A DNA stretch of 64,000 bases. Source: Microbacter margulisiae. GTDB lineage: Bacteria > Bacteroidota > Bacteroidia > Bacteroidales > Paludibacteraceae. The notes under the pieces are model-generated. The model did not search any database, was not told the origin of the DNA, and was given only the letters and a program-made list of their open reading frames with translations. Numbering within the stretch: the stretch's first letter is position 1; each line of letters starts with the position of its first letter. Below are positions 9,944 to 17,325 of the stretch, one piece after another. The position numbers and the translations under genes are program-made. The DNA lies in contig NZ_JACHYB010000001.1 of NCBI RefSeq assembly GCF_014192515.1, positions 682,001 through 746,000 on the forward strand, read 5' to 3'.

Positions 9944-10606
9944 ATGGATGTAAAAATCGAAGATAGCTGGAAAACACGCTTAAACGAAGAGTTTCAAAAA
10001 GATTATTTTACTCATCTGGTGCAATTTGTAAAAACTGCATACACTCGGGGGACTGTGTATCCTCCGGCAAAAAAGATTTTTAATGCATTTGATTTATGTC
10101 CTTTTGATAAGGTAAAGGTTATAATAATTGGGCAGGATCCCTATCATGAACCTAATCAAGCACATGGTTTATGTTTTTCTGTCATGGATGGAGTTTCCTT
10201 TCCACCTTCTCTCATTAATATTTTCAAAGAAATAGAAGACGATTTGCAGATTCCGATGCCTTCATCCGGTAATCTGGAACGCTGGGCTGTACAAGGAGTC
10301 TTATTATTAAACGCAACATTAACAGTAAATGCACATCAGGCAGGTTCGCATCAAAACAAAGGGTGGGAGAGATTTACCGATCAAATAATTGAATTGCTTG
10401 CTACAGAAAAAGAGCACCTTGTTTTTATGCTATGGGGTGCCTATGCCCAACATAAAGGAGCTATCATTTCTCCTACAAAACATCTGATTTTACAATCACC
10501 ACATCCATCTCCTTTATCTGCTCATCGTGGTTTTTTTGGCAATCATCATTTCAGTCGTGCAAACGCATATTTAGCAGAGCATGGTGAAACGCCAATTCAA
10601 TGGTGA
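9944..10606 (+). CDS. ung: Uracil-DNA glycosylase, family 1
   Basis: Removes uracil from DNA to start base-excision repair. The 220-residue length is typical. The water-activating loop GQDPYHE lies at 63-69 (catalytic Asp65), the uracil-recognising region LLLNATLTV at about 121-129, and the DNA-intercalating loop HPSPLSAHRGFFG near 187-199 with its catalytic His. These three motifs define family 1 UNG. The gene stands alone between terminators and promoters. No inhibitor or phage gene is nearby, so it is the ordinary cellular enzyme. Confidence 0.97.
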   Translation: MDVKIEDSWKTRLNEEFQKDYFTHLVQFVKTAYTRGTVYPPAKKIFNAFDLCPFDKVKVIIIGQDPYHEPNQAHGLCFSVMDGVSFPPSLINIFKEIEDDLQIPMPSSGNLERWAVQGVLLLNATLTVNAHQAGSHQNKGWERFTDQIIELLATEKEHLVFMLWGAYAQHKGAIISPTKHLILQSPHPSPLSAHRGFFGNHHFSRANAYLAEHGETPIQW

Positions 10607-10653
10607 GATCCGAAAAATAAAATTACAATACTAGGTTAATGCAATTTAATTGC

Positions 10654-10661
10654 TATTTTTG
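10654..10661 (+). promoter_or_regulatory. Predicted promoter of the polysaccharide-export operon, -7 box
   Basis: TATTTTTG matches TAnnTTTG exactly, 48 bases upstream of the first export gene. The -33 element is not convincing. Confidence 0.42.
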
Positions 10662-10708
10662 TGAGATAATATTCTTAGTTTCTTTCTGAACGGAATAAAG
10701 CATCTGTT

Positions 10709-11521
10709 ATGGATTTACGATTAAAAAGTCTGAATGTAAGAAGGTTGTCCCATGCTGTGCTTTCGCTGATTCTAATCATTTCAGAAATAATATCAATGTC
10801 TTCGTGTATTACATACCGGGAAATCAACTATTTACAAAATAGCGGTCCGGGGATTCCTAATTATGCTGATACGGCGAAGTATCATGACTATCGATTACAA
10901 CCTGGTGATCGTTTGTATATTCAGGTACTTTCTTTGAATCCAGATGTAAGTAAATTATTCCAACAAAATCAATCTCAAGGAGGAGACAATGGAAATTCTG
11001 ATTTATTTACTTACCGAATTGATAGTTTGGGCTCCCTGACGTTTCCTTATGTAGGTAAAATTCATGCTGGAGGAAAGACAACCCGTGAAGTTAAAACGTT
11101 GCTTGAGGAAAAAGCAACAGCGTCATTAGGAAATTGTTATTTCAGAGTATCGCTAGCAAACAATTATTTTACAGTCATTGGAGCCGGAGGCACGGGGCGA
11201 TATCCTTTATTTAAGAGTAAGCTCACTATTTTTGAGGCATTAGCTATATCAGGTGATCTGAATTCAATGGCTGATCGTTCAAAAATTCGTATTTTAAGAC
11301 AAACACCAACAGGTACAGTTATCAAAACATTCGATATACGAGGAAAGTCAATCATTGGATCAGAATATTATTATGTTCAACCTAATGATATTTTATATAT
11401 TCAACCAATGTCTATGCAATTTTTCGGAATTACATCATGGTCCGGATTGCTAAGCTCTATAACAATGTCAGTGTCTTTTGTCCTGATATTCCTTAGCATT
11501 TATCATTATGTTAAAAAATAA
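10709..11521 (+). CDS. Polysaccharide export outer-membrane lipoprotein (Wza/SLBB type), first copy
   Basis: Probable outer-membrane exit component for a capsular or exopolysaccharide. The N-terminus has basic residues, a hydrophobic stretch and a lipobox-like SMSSC at about residues 30-34, so it is probably a lipoprotein. The YRLQPGDRLYIQVLSL segment (about 61-76) is the Poly_export domain, and LTIFEALAISGDLNSMADRSKIRILR is an SLBB domain. A hydrophobic helix near the C-terminus (SVSFVLIFLSIYHY) is a feature of the short Bacteroidetes members; E. coli Wza is about 380 residues and ends in an amphipathic barrel helix. It overlaps the next gene, a paralogue, by 14 bases, so translation is likely coupled. 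Confidence 0.88.
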   Translation: MDLRLKSLNVRRLSHAVLSLILIISEIISMSSCITYREINYLQNSGPGIPNYADTAKYHDYRLQPGDRLYIQVLSLNPDVSKLFQQNQSQGGDNGNSDLFTYRIDSLGSLTFPYVGKIHAGGKTTREVKTLLEEKATASLGNCYFRVSLANNYFTVIGAGGTGRYPLFKSKLTIFEALAISGDLNSMADRSKIRILRQTPTGTVIKTFDIRGKSIIGSEYYYVQPNDILYIQPMSMQFFGITSWSGLLSSITMSVSFVLIFLSIYHYVKK

Positions 11522-12281
11522 ATATATTACGATAAATGTCAGATTATTGAAGATAGCAGTATTTATTATTGCTGCTTTTTCTCTTGTTTCATGTGTAAAT
11601 AATTATACCACAGCATATTTACAAACCAGATCTAATTTGCCTCAATATCCAAAAGGAGAATATACATCTTATGTATTACAGCCTAATGATGAAGTTAGTT
11701 TACGAGTCTTATCTATTAAAGACAACGTGAATGCACTCTTTGCTTCTAATGGAGCCAATAATTCAGCAGGTGGAACAAATAGTTATCGCATATATGCTGA
11801 CAGCACGGTTGATTTTCCTTTTATGTCACATTTGAAAATAGGAGGACTCACAATAGAAGCAGCTCGGCAAGTTGTTGAAAAACATATACAAAAGCTGGAT
11901 CCCAATGCAAAAGTAATGTTAGCCTTAAGTAATGACTATTTTTATGTTCTTGGGGAAGCTGGTCATGGCAGGTATGCTATTTATAAAGATAAACTAAACA
12001 TATTCGAGGCATTAGCGTTGTCTGGAGACGTCACCCAGAATGGCAACAGAGCGAATATTCGTATTATCAGGCAAACAGCAAAGGGTGTTGTGATTAAAAA
12101 TTTTGATATTCGAAGTCGATCTATAGTTGATTCTCCGTTTTATTATGTCTATCCAAATGATATCATTTATGTTAGCACAGCTCCAACGAGTTTTTTCCAG
12201 GTTAATTCGTTTAGTAGCTTTATTGGCATCATAACAACATCTGTATCATTCTTGTTATTGGTCTTGAACATAAAGCGTTAA
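11508..12281 (+). CDS. Polysaccharide export outer-membrane lipoprotein, second tandem copy
   Basis: Paralogue of the preceding gene, 257 residues and collinear with it. It has a lipoprotein signal with lipobox SLVSC (about 25-29), a Poly_export segment (SYVLQPNDEVSLRVLSIKD), an SLBB segment (LNIFEALALSGDVTQNGNRANIRIIR) and a hydrophobic C-terminal helix (IITTSVSFLLLVLNI). The two copies share the order of all elements but differ clearly in sequence, so this is not a recent duplication. Two lipoproteins could form a mixed exit ring or serve different conditions; the sequence does not decide. The next gene, the inner-membrane kinase/co-polymerase, starts 27 bases downstream. Confidence 0.88.
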   Translation: MLKNKYITINVRLLKIAVFIIAAFSLVSCVNNYTTAYLQTRSNLPQYPKGEYTSYVLQPNDEVSLRVLSIKDNVNALFASNGANNSAGGTNSYRIYADSTVDFPFMSHLKIGGLTIEAARQVVEKHIQKLDPNAKVMLALSNDYFYVLGEAGHGRYAIYKDKLNIFEALALSGDVTQNGNRANIRIIRQTAKGVVIKNFDIRSRSIVDSPFYYVYPNDIIYVSTAPTSFFQVNSFSSFIGIITTSVSFLLLVLNIKR

Positions 12282-12308
12282 TTAACAACTGTTTTTTCTT
12301 TATTTCTT

Positions 12309-14708
12309 ATGGAAACACCAACAACGCCTCCTTACCAACCCCCAATAGCATCATCCAATTTTCAAAATATGGATGATAACGAAGAGTCGTCATTTGATAT
12401 CATGGAGTGGATCTTCAAGATTTTGCATCACTGGTATTTGTTTGTGATTTCTCTTATTATAACGCTTGGTATTGCGACATTGGTGAACCGAACATGGAAG
12501 CCTATTTATCAGGTTAGTGCTCAAATTTTATTAGGTTCAGGACAACCTTCGTCCAACTCACAAACAGTGATGCAAGGATTTAATTTAAACAGAGCCTACA
12601 ATAACATTGACAATCAGATGATTATATTCACATCAAATGAATTAATACAAAAAACATTAGCAAAACTCAATTTTACAGTCGATTATTATACTCAAGGACG
12701 ATTTAAGGTAAATGATTTATATGGTTATGCTCCAATTAATATTATATACGATCAAATTGCAGATAATGTTTATGGCTTACAGTTTGATTTTCATGATATA
12801 GATGGAGTATCTTACAGAATTACACATGAAAAAGATAACCAATTAGGCTATATTGAGCTTACTGGTAAGTATGGTGAATTACTAAAAACGCCATATTTTA
12901 CTATTGTAGTAAATAAAACAGGTAATTTTTATGATCACTCATTTCTGCATTTTGCCTTTCTATCAAACGATTATCTTGCAGATTATTTTTCTTCCAGGAT
13001 TTCATTAAACTTTGTTACCACAAATTCGACTGTATTATCTGTCTCCATGACAGGGGCAGTCTATCAACGCGATATTGATTTTTTAAATGCCTTGTGTGAC
13101 CAGTTTTTGATAGACAATCTACAGAGAAAAAATGAAGAAGCAAACCGTACCATTACCTTTATAGATAGTCAGTTAAGTCAAATATCTGATTCTTTACACC
13201 ATTCTGAGGATCAATTGCAGAATTATCGCAAAACCACTCAGGTATTTGATGTTACAAATTATACATCTTCATTAATGGGGCATATTACAACGAGTGAAGA
13301 TCAGCAATTGGAATTACAGTTAAAAGAGTCATATCTTCAGTATCTTGAAAGTTACATTAAACGCAACCTGAACAAAAACCAAATCATGACTCCGTCGAGT
13401 TTAGGTGTCGTTGACCCTGTTTTAGTAGAATTATTAAATCAGTTTAATACGGCTCAAATTAATCTTAGTCAAACATCTCCGCAAAATCCATTTTATCAGA
13501 AATATTCAGAAGAACTCCAACGTATCCGTCTCGCGTTGGACGATGCCTTGAAAAATGTGCAGACTGCATTTAATATAGAAAAAGAAGATTTGAAAAAGCA
13601 ATCACAAAATGCAGCTTCACGTTTGGAATCTCTTCCTGAGATTGAGAACCGCATGAACAGCTTCCAAAGAAAGTATGCCATGAATGATACGTATTATACT
13701 TATTTGTTACAGAAACGTGCAGAAGCAGAAATTCAACAAGCATCAAATGTACCAGATAACTCCATATTGGAGCGAGCAAGAATGATTTCTGTTACAAATA
13801 GTAGCGAAAAGTCTCATACGCGAATGATGGCTCTTATTTTGGGCTTACTACTTCCATTTCTCATTATTATATTAAAAGAATTTCTAAAGGTAAAAATATT
13901 GGATAAACGGGACATAGAAAAAATAACAAAATATCCATATCTGGGTAATATTCCACATGTAGTGCACAATGAAGGAATATGTGTTTTACATCATCCAAAA
14001 TCATCTGTTGCAGAGTCATATCGTATTATTCGAACACGTATTAATTTTGTTGCTCAAAAAAATGATACGGCCTGCATTGTCGTTACCTCGACAGAGTCAG
14101 GAGATGGGAAAAGCCATTTTAGCCTGAATTATGCTTCAATTTGTGCAATGAGTCACGAAAAAACCATTCTAGTTGGATTAGATCTTAGAAAGCCATCTTT
14201 AGCTTCATTTCTTGGACTTGAAAACAAAATTGGTGTTACGAATGTATTATTAGGAGAAGTTTCATTAGAAGATGCTATTATTCATCCAGTTGACAATCAC
14301 TTTAATTTTGACCTATTATTGGCTGGTAGTGTTCCTCCGAATCCAGGAGAACTTATTCGCTCACATAAATTAGTTGATATTATTAAGCATCTAAAGGAAA
14401 CCTACCAGTACGTCATTCTTGATACAAGTCCTGTTGGTATTGTTTCTGATGCATATCCTCTAATGACGCTCACTGATGCCGTTATTTATGTCGTAAGAAG
14501 TAAAAAAACGAATAAGAAATTTTTTAAGACAGTAATTCGTCAGCTAAAAACAGATGGAATTACGCACATAGGACTAGTATTAAATGATTTGGATACCTCT
14601 AAGTCTGGATATGGCTATCATGATGGTTATCACCGTTATGGTTATGGTTATTATGGAAAAAGAATAGCCGGACAAGAGTACAACAAAGATTATTATTATG
14701 ATGAATAA
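12309..14708 (+). CDS. Polysaccharide co-polymerase with BY-type tyrosine autokinase domain (Wzc-like)
   Basis: Inner-membrane protein that sets chain length and links polymerisation to export. It is 799 residues and a fused form: an N-terminal Wzz domain with one membrane helix at about 38-58, a long periplasmic coiled-coil region, a second helix at about 506-524, and a cytosolic bacterial tyrosine kinase. Walker A is STESGDGKSHFS at about 594-605, Walker A' is LVGLDLRKPS near 620-629, and a Walker B-like YVILDTSPVG follows near 700. The C-terminal tail from about residue 763 is a dense tyrosine cluster (YGYHDGYHRYGYGYYGK and YNKDYYYDE) of the kind that is autophosphorylated. It follows the two export lipoproteins and precedes ugd by 21 bases. 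Confidence 0.93.
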   Translation: METPTTPPYQPPIASSNFQNMDDNEESSFDIMEWIFKILHHWYLFVISLIITLGIATLVNRTWKPIYQVSAQILLGSGQPSSNSQTVMQGFNLNRAYNNIDNQMIIFTSNELIQKTLAKLNFTVDYYTQGRFKVNDLYGYAPINIIYDQIADNVYGLQFDFHDIDGVSYRITHEKDNQLGYIELTGKYGELLKTPYFTIVVNKTGNFYDHSFLHFAFLSNDYLADYFSSRISLNFVTTNSTVLSVSMTGAVYQRDIDFLNALCDQFLIDNLQRKNEEANRTITFIDSQLSQISDSLHHSEDQLQNYRKTTQVFDVTNYTSSLMGHITTSEDQQLELQLKESYLQYLESYIKRNLNKNQIMTPSSLGVVDPVLVELLNQFNTAQINLSQTSPQNPFYQKYSEELQRIRLALDDALKNVQTAFNIEKEDLKKQSQNAASRLESLPEIENRMNSFQRKYAMNDTYYTYLLQKRAEAEIQQASNVPDNSILERARMISVTNSSEKSHTRMMALILGLLLPFLIIILKEFLKVKILDKRDIEKITKYPYLGNIPHVVHNEGICVLHHPKSSVAESYRIIRTRINFVAQKNDTACIVVTSTESGDGKSHFSLNYASICAMSHEKTILVGLDLRKPSLASFLGLENKIGVTNVLLGEVSLEDAIIHPVDNHFNFDLLLAGSVPPNPGELIRSHKLVDIIKHLKETYQYVILDTSPVGIVSDAYPLMTLTDAVIYVVRSKKTNKKFFKTVIRQLKTDGITHIGLVLNDLDTSKSGYGYHDGYHRYGYGYYGKRIAGQEYNKDYYYDE

Positions 14709-14729
14709 GCATAGCATAAAATTTTAATT

Positions 14730-16070
14730 ATGAATATTGCAATTATTGGAACCGGATATGTTGGTCTTGTTACAGGAGCGTGTTTTGCCGAAATGGGAGT
14801 ACAAGTAACGTGTGTTGATGTAGACGAAACAAAAATCGAACAACTCAAGAAGGGCATTATTCCTATTTTTGAGCCAGGACTTGACGATATGGTTAGCAGA
14901 AACATGAAAGCTAATCGGTTACATTTTACAACCTCCTTACTTTCCGTGCTGGATTCTGTAGAAGTTATTTTCAATGCCGTTGGTACTCCTCCGGGTGAAG
15001 ATGGAAGTGCAGATATGCATTATGTGTATGAGGTTGCACGAACTATTGGACAACACTTATCTCATTATGCTTTAGTAGTTACTAAAAGTACGGTACCTGT
15101 AGGAACGGCGCAAACTGTAAAAGCTATCATTCAGGAAGAACTGGACAGAAGAGAAATAGAAATTCCGTTTGATGTCGCTTCAAATCCCGAATTTTTAAAA
15201 GAAGGTGATGCTCTCAACGACTTTATGAGCCCGGACAGAGTAGTGGTTGGCATCGAATCAGAACAAGCCAAGAAACTGATGACGCAACTTTACAGACCTT
15301 TTTTATTAAACAATTTCCGAGTTATTTTCATGGATATTCCTTCTGCAGAAATGACAAAATATGCTGCCAATGCAATGTTGGCAACACGTATTAGTTTCAT
15401 GAATGAAATAGCAAATCTATGTGAACGAGTGGGAGCGGATGTCAATATGGTGCGGAAAGGTATTAGCAGTGATAGTCGTATCGGTACTAAATTTCTTTAT
15501 TCAGGAATCGGCTATGGAGGCTCTTGCTTTCCAAAAGATGTTAGAGCCCTCATTAGAACTGCTCATAAACAGGGGTGTTCGATGAATATTCTGGAGTCTG
15601 TTGATGCTGTCAACGAACAACAAAAATCGATATTATTCAAAAAGTTTGCTGCTATATTTGAAGGTACAAATATAGAAAATAAAACAGTGGCTATCTGGGG
15701 TTTAGCATTCAAGCCTAACACTGACGATATGCGCGAAGCTCCTTCTTTGATATTAATTCGCCAACTAGTCGAAGCGGGCTGTCATATCAAGATTTTTGAT
15801 CCTATTGCTATGTCAAATGCAAAAGAAGTTCTTACCAGGGAATTAACAGAACGGCAACAACAGCAAATATATTTTTCAAAAGATATTTATGACACTGTAA
15901 ATGATACAGATACATTAATGTTAGTAACTGAATGGAAGGAATTCAGAATGCCAAATTGGCAGATTATTAAAAAGCTTATGAAAAAACCGATTGTCTTGGA
16001 TGGAAGAAACATTTATGACAAGAAAGAAGTTATAGATGCAGGCTTTCACTACGAAGGAATCGGAGTATAA
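14730..16070 (+). CDS. ugd: UDP-glucose 6-dehydrogenase
   Basis: Oxidises UDP-glucose twice with NAD to UDP-glucuronate, a precursor for acidic polysaccharides. The 446 residues have the standard three-part layout. The N-terminal Rossmann fold has GTGYVGLVTG at 7-16, a central dimerisation domain contains the catalytic cysteine in GYGGSCFPKD (Cys about 266), and a C-terminal UDP-binding domain starts near AIWGLAFKPNTDDMREAPS. UDP-ManNAc dehydrogenase is the main alternative, but the EFLKEGDALNDFMSPDRVVVG segment is typical of UDP-glucose enzymes. The position right after the Wzc-like gene suggests precursor supply for the same polymer. Confidence 0.93.
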   Translation: MNIAIIGTGYVGLVTGACFAEMGVQVTCVDVDETKIEQLKKGIIPIFEPGLDDMVSRNMKANRLHFTTSLLSVLDSVEVIFNAVGTPPGEDGSADMHYVYEVARTIGQHLSHYALVVTKSTVPVGTAQTVKAIIQEELDRREIEIPFDVASNPEFLKEGDALNDFMSPDRVVVGIESEQAKKLMTQLYRPFLLNNFRVIFMDIPSAEMTKYAANAMLATRISFMNEIANLCERVGADVNMVRKGISSDSRIGTKFLYSGIGYGGSCFPKDVRALIRTAHKQGCSMNILESVDAVNEQQKSILFKKFAAIFEGTNIENKTVAIWGLAFKPNTDDMREAPSLILIRQLVEAGCHIKIFDPIAMSNAKEVLTRELTERQQQQIYFSKDIYDTVNDTDTLMLVTEWKEFRMPNWQIIKKLMKKPIVLDGRNIYDKKEVIDAGFHYEGIGV

Positions 16071-16149
16071 CAACAGAATACTGTACACATAAACTAATGA
16101 CAGACAATTACACCTTAAGCATCTATGCTCTTTCTTTTAAAATAATCAT

Positions 16150-16758
16150 ATGCGTATAATACTTATAGCAACATTCATGCTTGTAGCATGGTGCAATGGT
16201 GTCGCTCAGCAATCGACGGTACATTGTCAGTCAACATCGGAGAAACAAGACTATGACTGGGTACTACATTATTTCGTTATTGCCGGATTTCATGCATTAC
16301 CAGCTCCTTCTGTTGATATTTCAATGCTTTACCATCACATCAAACAACATCCTAACCGATGGAAAACTGTGTGTAATTTTTTGATTCACAACGATTTATC
16401 AAAACTACCACTTGGAGTAAAAGTTCTGAGTGATAAAGTTTTTGTAAATGTTCAAGAGTATACTACTCGTGATCCTGGGGTTCAGCATCTTGAAGCTCAT
16501 AGAAAATATATTGATTTTCAATATGTTGTTTCAGGAAGAGAATTAATGGGAAGTGGAAAACTGGCTGATGCTAAAGATGTAGTTCCTTATAACTCCAAAA
16601 AAGATGCAGGCAATTATACGTTACCCATTTTTCCTTATTATGTAGCTACTCCCGAATATTTCTTTGTTTTTTTTCCCAGTCAGGTTCATTTGACTAATAT
16701 TCAATTTGGAGACAAGGCGTTGGTACGAAAATTGGTATTTAAAGTTATGTATAAATAA
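16150..16758 (+). CDS. YhcH/YjgK/YiaL (DUF386) family protein with an N-terminal signal peptide
   Basis: A 202-residue protein. Residues from about 50 onward match the DUF386 cupin-like family: the QEYTTRDPGVQHLEAHRKYIDFQYV segment carries the conserved His/Glu and YIDFQ motif, and a late FFPSQVHLTNIQF gives another conserved His. Family members include EbgC and YiaL, linked to sugar and sialic acid metabolism and usually cytosolic, about 150 residues. This one has an extra hydrophobic leader (MRIILIATFMLVAWCNGVAQ) that looks like a secretion signal, so it may act in the periplasm. A nitroreductase gene follows with a seven-base gap from its preferred start. Substrate unknown. Confidence 0.8.
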   Translation: MRIILIATFMLVAWCNGVAQQSTVHCQSTSEKQDYDWVLHYFVIAGFHALPAPSVDISMLYHHIKQHPNRWKTVCNFLIHNDLSKLPLGVKVLSDKVFVNVQEYTTRDPGVQHLEAHRKYIDFQYVVSGRELMGSGKLADAKDVVPYNSKKDAGNYTLPIFPYYVATPEYFFVFFPSQVHLTNIQFGDKALVRKLVFKVMYK

Positions 16759-16764
16759 TTGTTT

Positions 16765-17307
16765 ATGAAACGGTTTTTGGATCTTGTAGCTGAACGCCAG
16801 AGCGATAGAGATTATGATACCCGTCCGGTAGAACAGGAAAAACTGGAGCGGATTTATGAAGCAGCCCGTTTGTCTCCTTCAGCATGTAATGCACAACCAT
16901 GGAAAATTATCGTTGTAGATAAACCAGAAATAAGGTACGCTATTGCTGATGCAGCTTCCAATAAAATTGTAGGAATCAATCATTTTACAAAAAAAGCGCC
17001 TGTTCAGTTGGTTATTGTAGAAGAAAAAGCCAATCTGCTTTCGTCATTCGGAAGCTGGTCGCAACATAAGCATTACCCACATCTTGATTTAGGTATTCTT
17101 GCTGCACACATCATTTTGGCAGCAACTGACGAAGGATTGGGATCATGTGTCATTGGTTGGTTTAATGAGCAAAAAATTAAAGATATACTACACATCCCGA
17201 ATTCAAAACGAGTATTGATGGTTATTTTACTTGGCTACTCTACGCAATCCCATCGAACAAAAAAGAGAAAATCTCTTTCGGAGATTCTCTCTTTCAATAC
17301 CTATTAG
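16765..17307 (+). CDS. Nitroreductase family protein
   Basis: A 180-residue FMN-dependent NAD(P)H oxidoreductase-like protein. The N-terminal RQSDRDYDTRPVEQEKLERIYEAARLSPSACNAQPW (about 12-47) is the FMN-binding start of the family, and LGILAAHIILAATDEGLGSCVIGWF (about 110-134) is the second conserved region. The ATG at 16765 is preferred; a TTG two codons upstream would also be open. Substrates of such proteins range from nitroaromatics to flavins and cannot be inferred. The end of the coding sequence carries the hairpin that appears to terminate the convergent barrel gene. Confidence 0.88.
   Translation: MKRFLDLVAERQSDRDYDTRPVEQEKLERIYEAARLSPSACNAQPWKIIVVDKPEIRYAIADAASNKIVGINHFTKKAPVQLVIVEEKANLLSSFGSWSQHKHYPHLDLGILAAHIILAATDEGLGSCVIGWFNEQKIKDILHIPNSKRVLMVILLGYSTQSHRTKKRKSLSEILSFNTY
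17259..17292 (-). terminator. Intrinsic terminator of the outer-membrane barrel gene, inside the nitroreductase coding end
   Basis: Read on the - strand, AGAGAGAATCTC and GAGATTTTCTCT form a 12-bp stem with one mismatch and a short loop, followed by TTTTTT. It lies within the last codons of the convergent nitroreductase gene, so one stretch serves two roles. Confidence 0.72.
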
Positions 17308-17325
17308 CTTTAATCAAACTGATGA

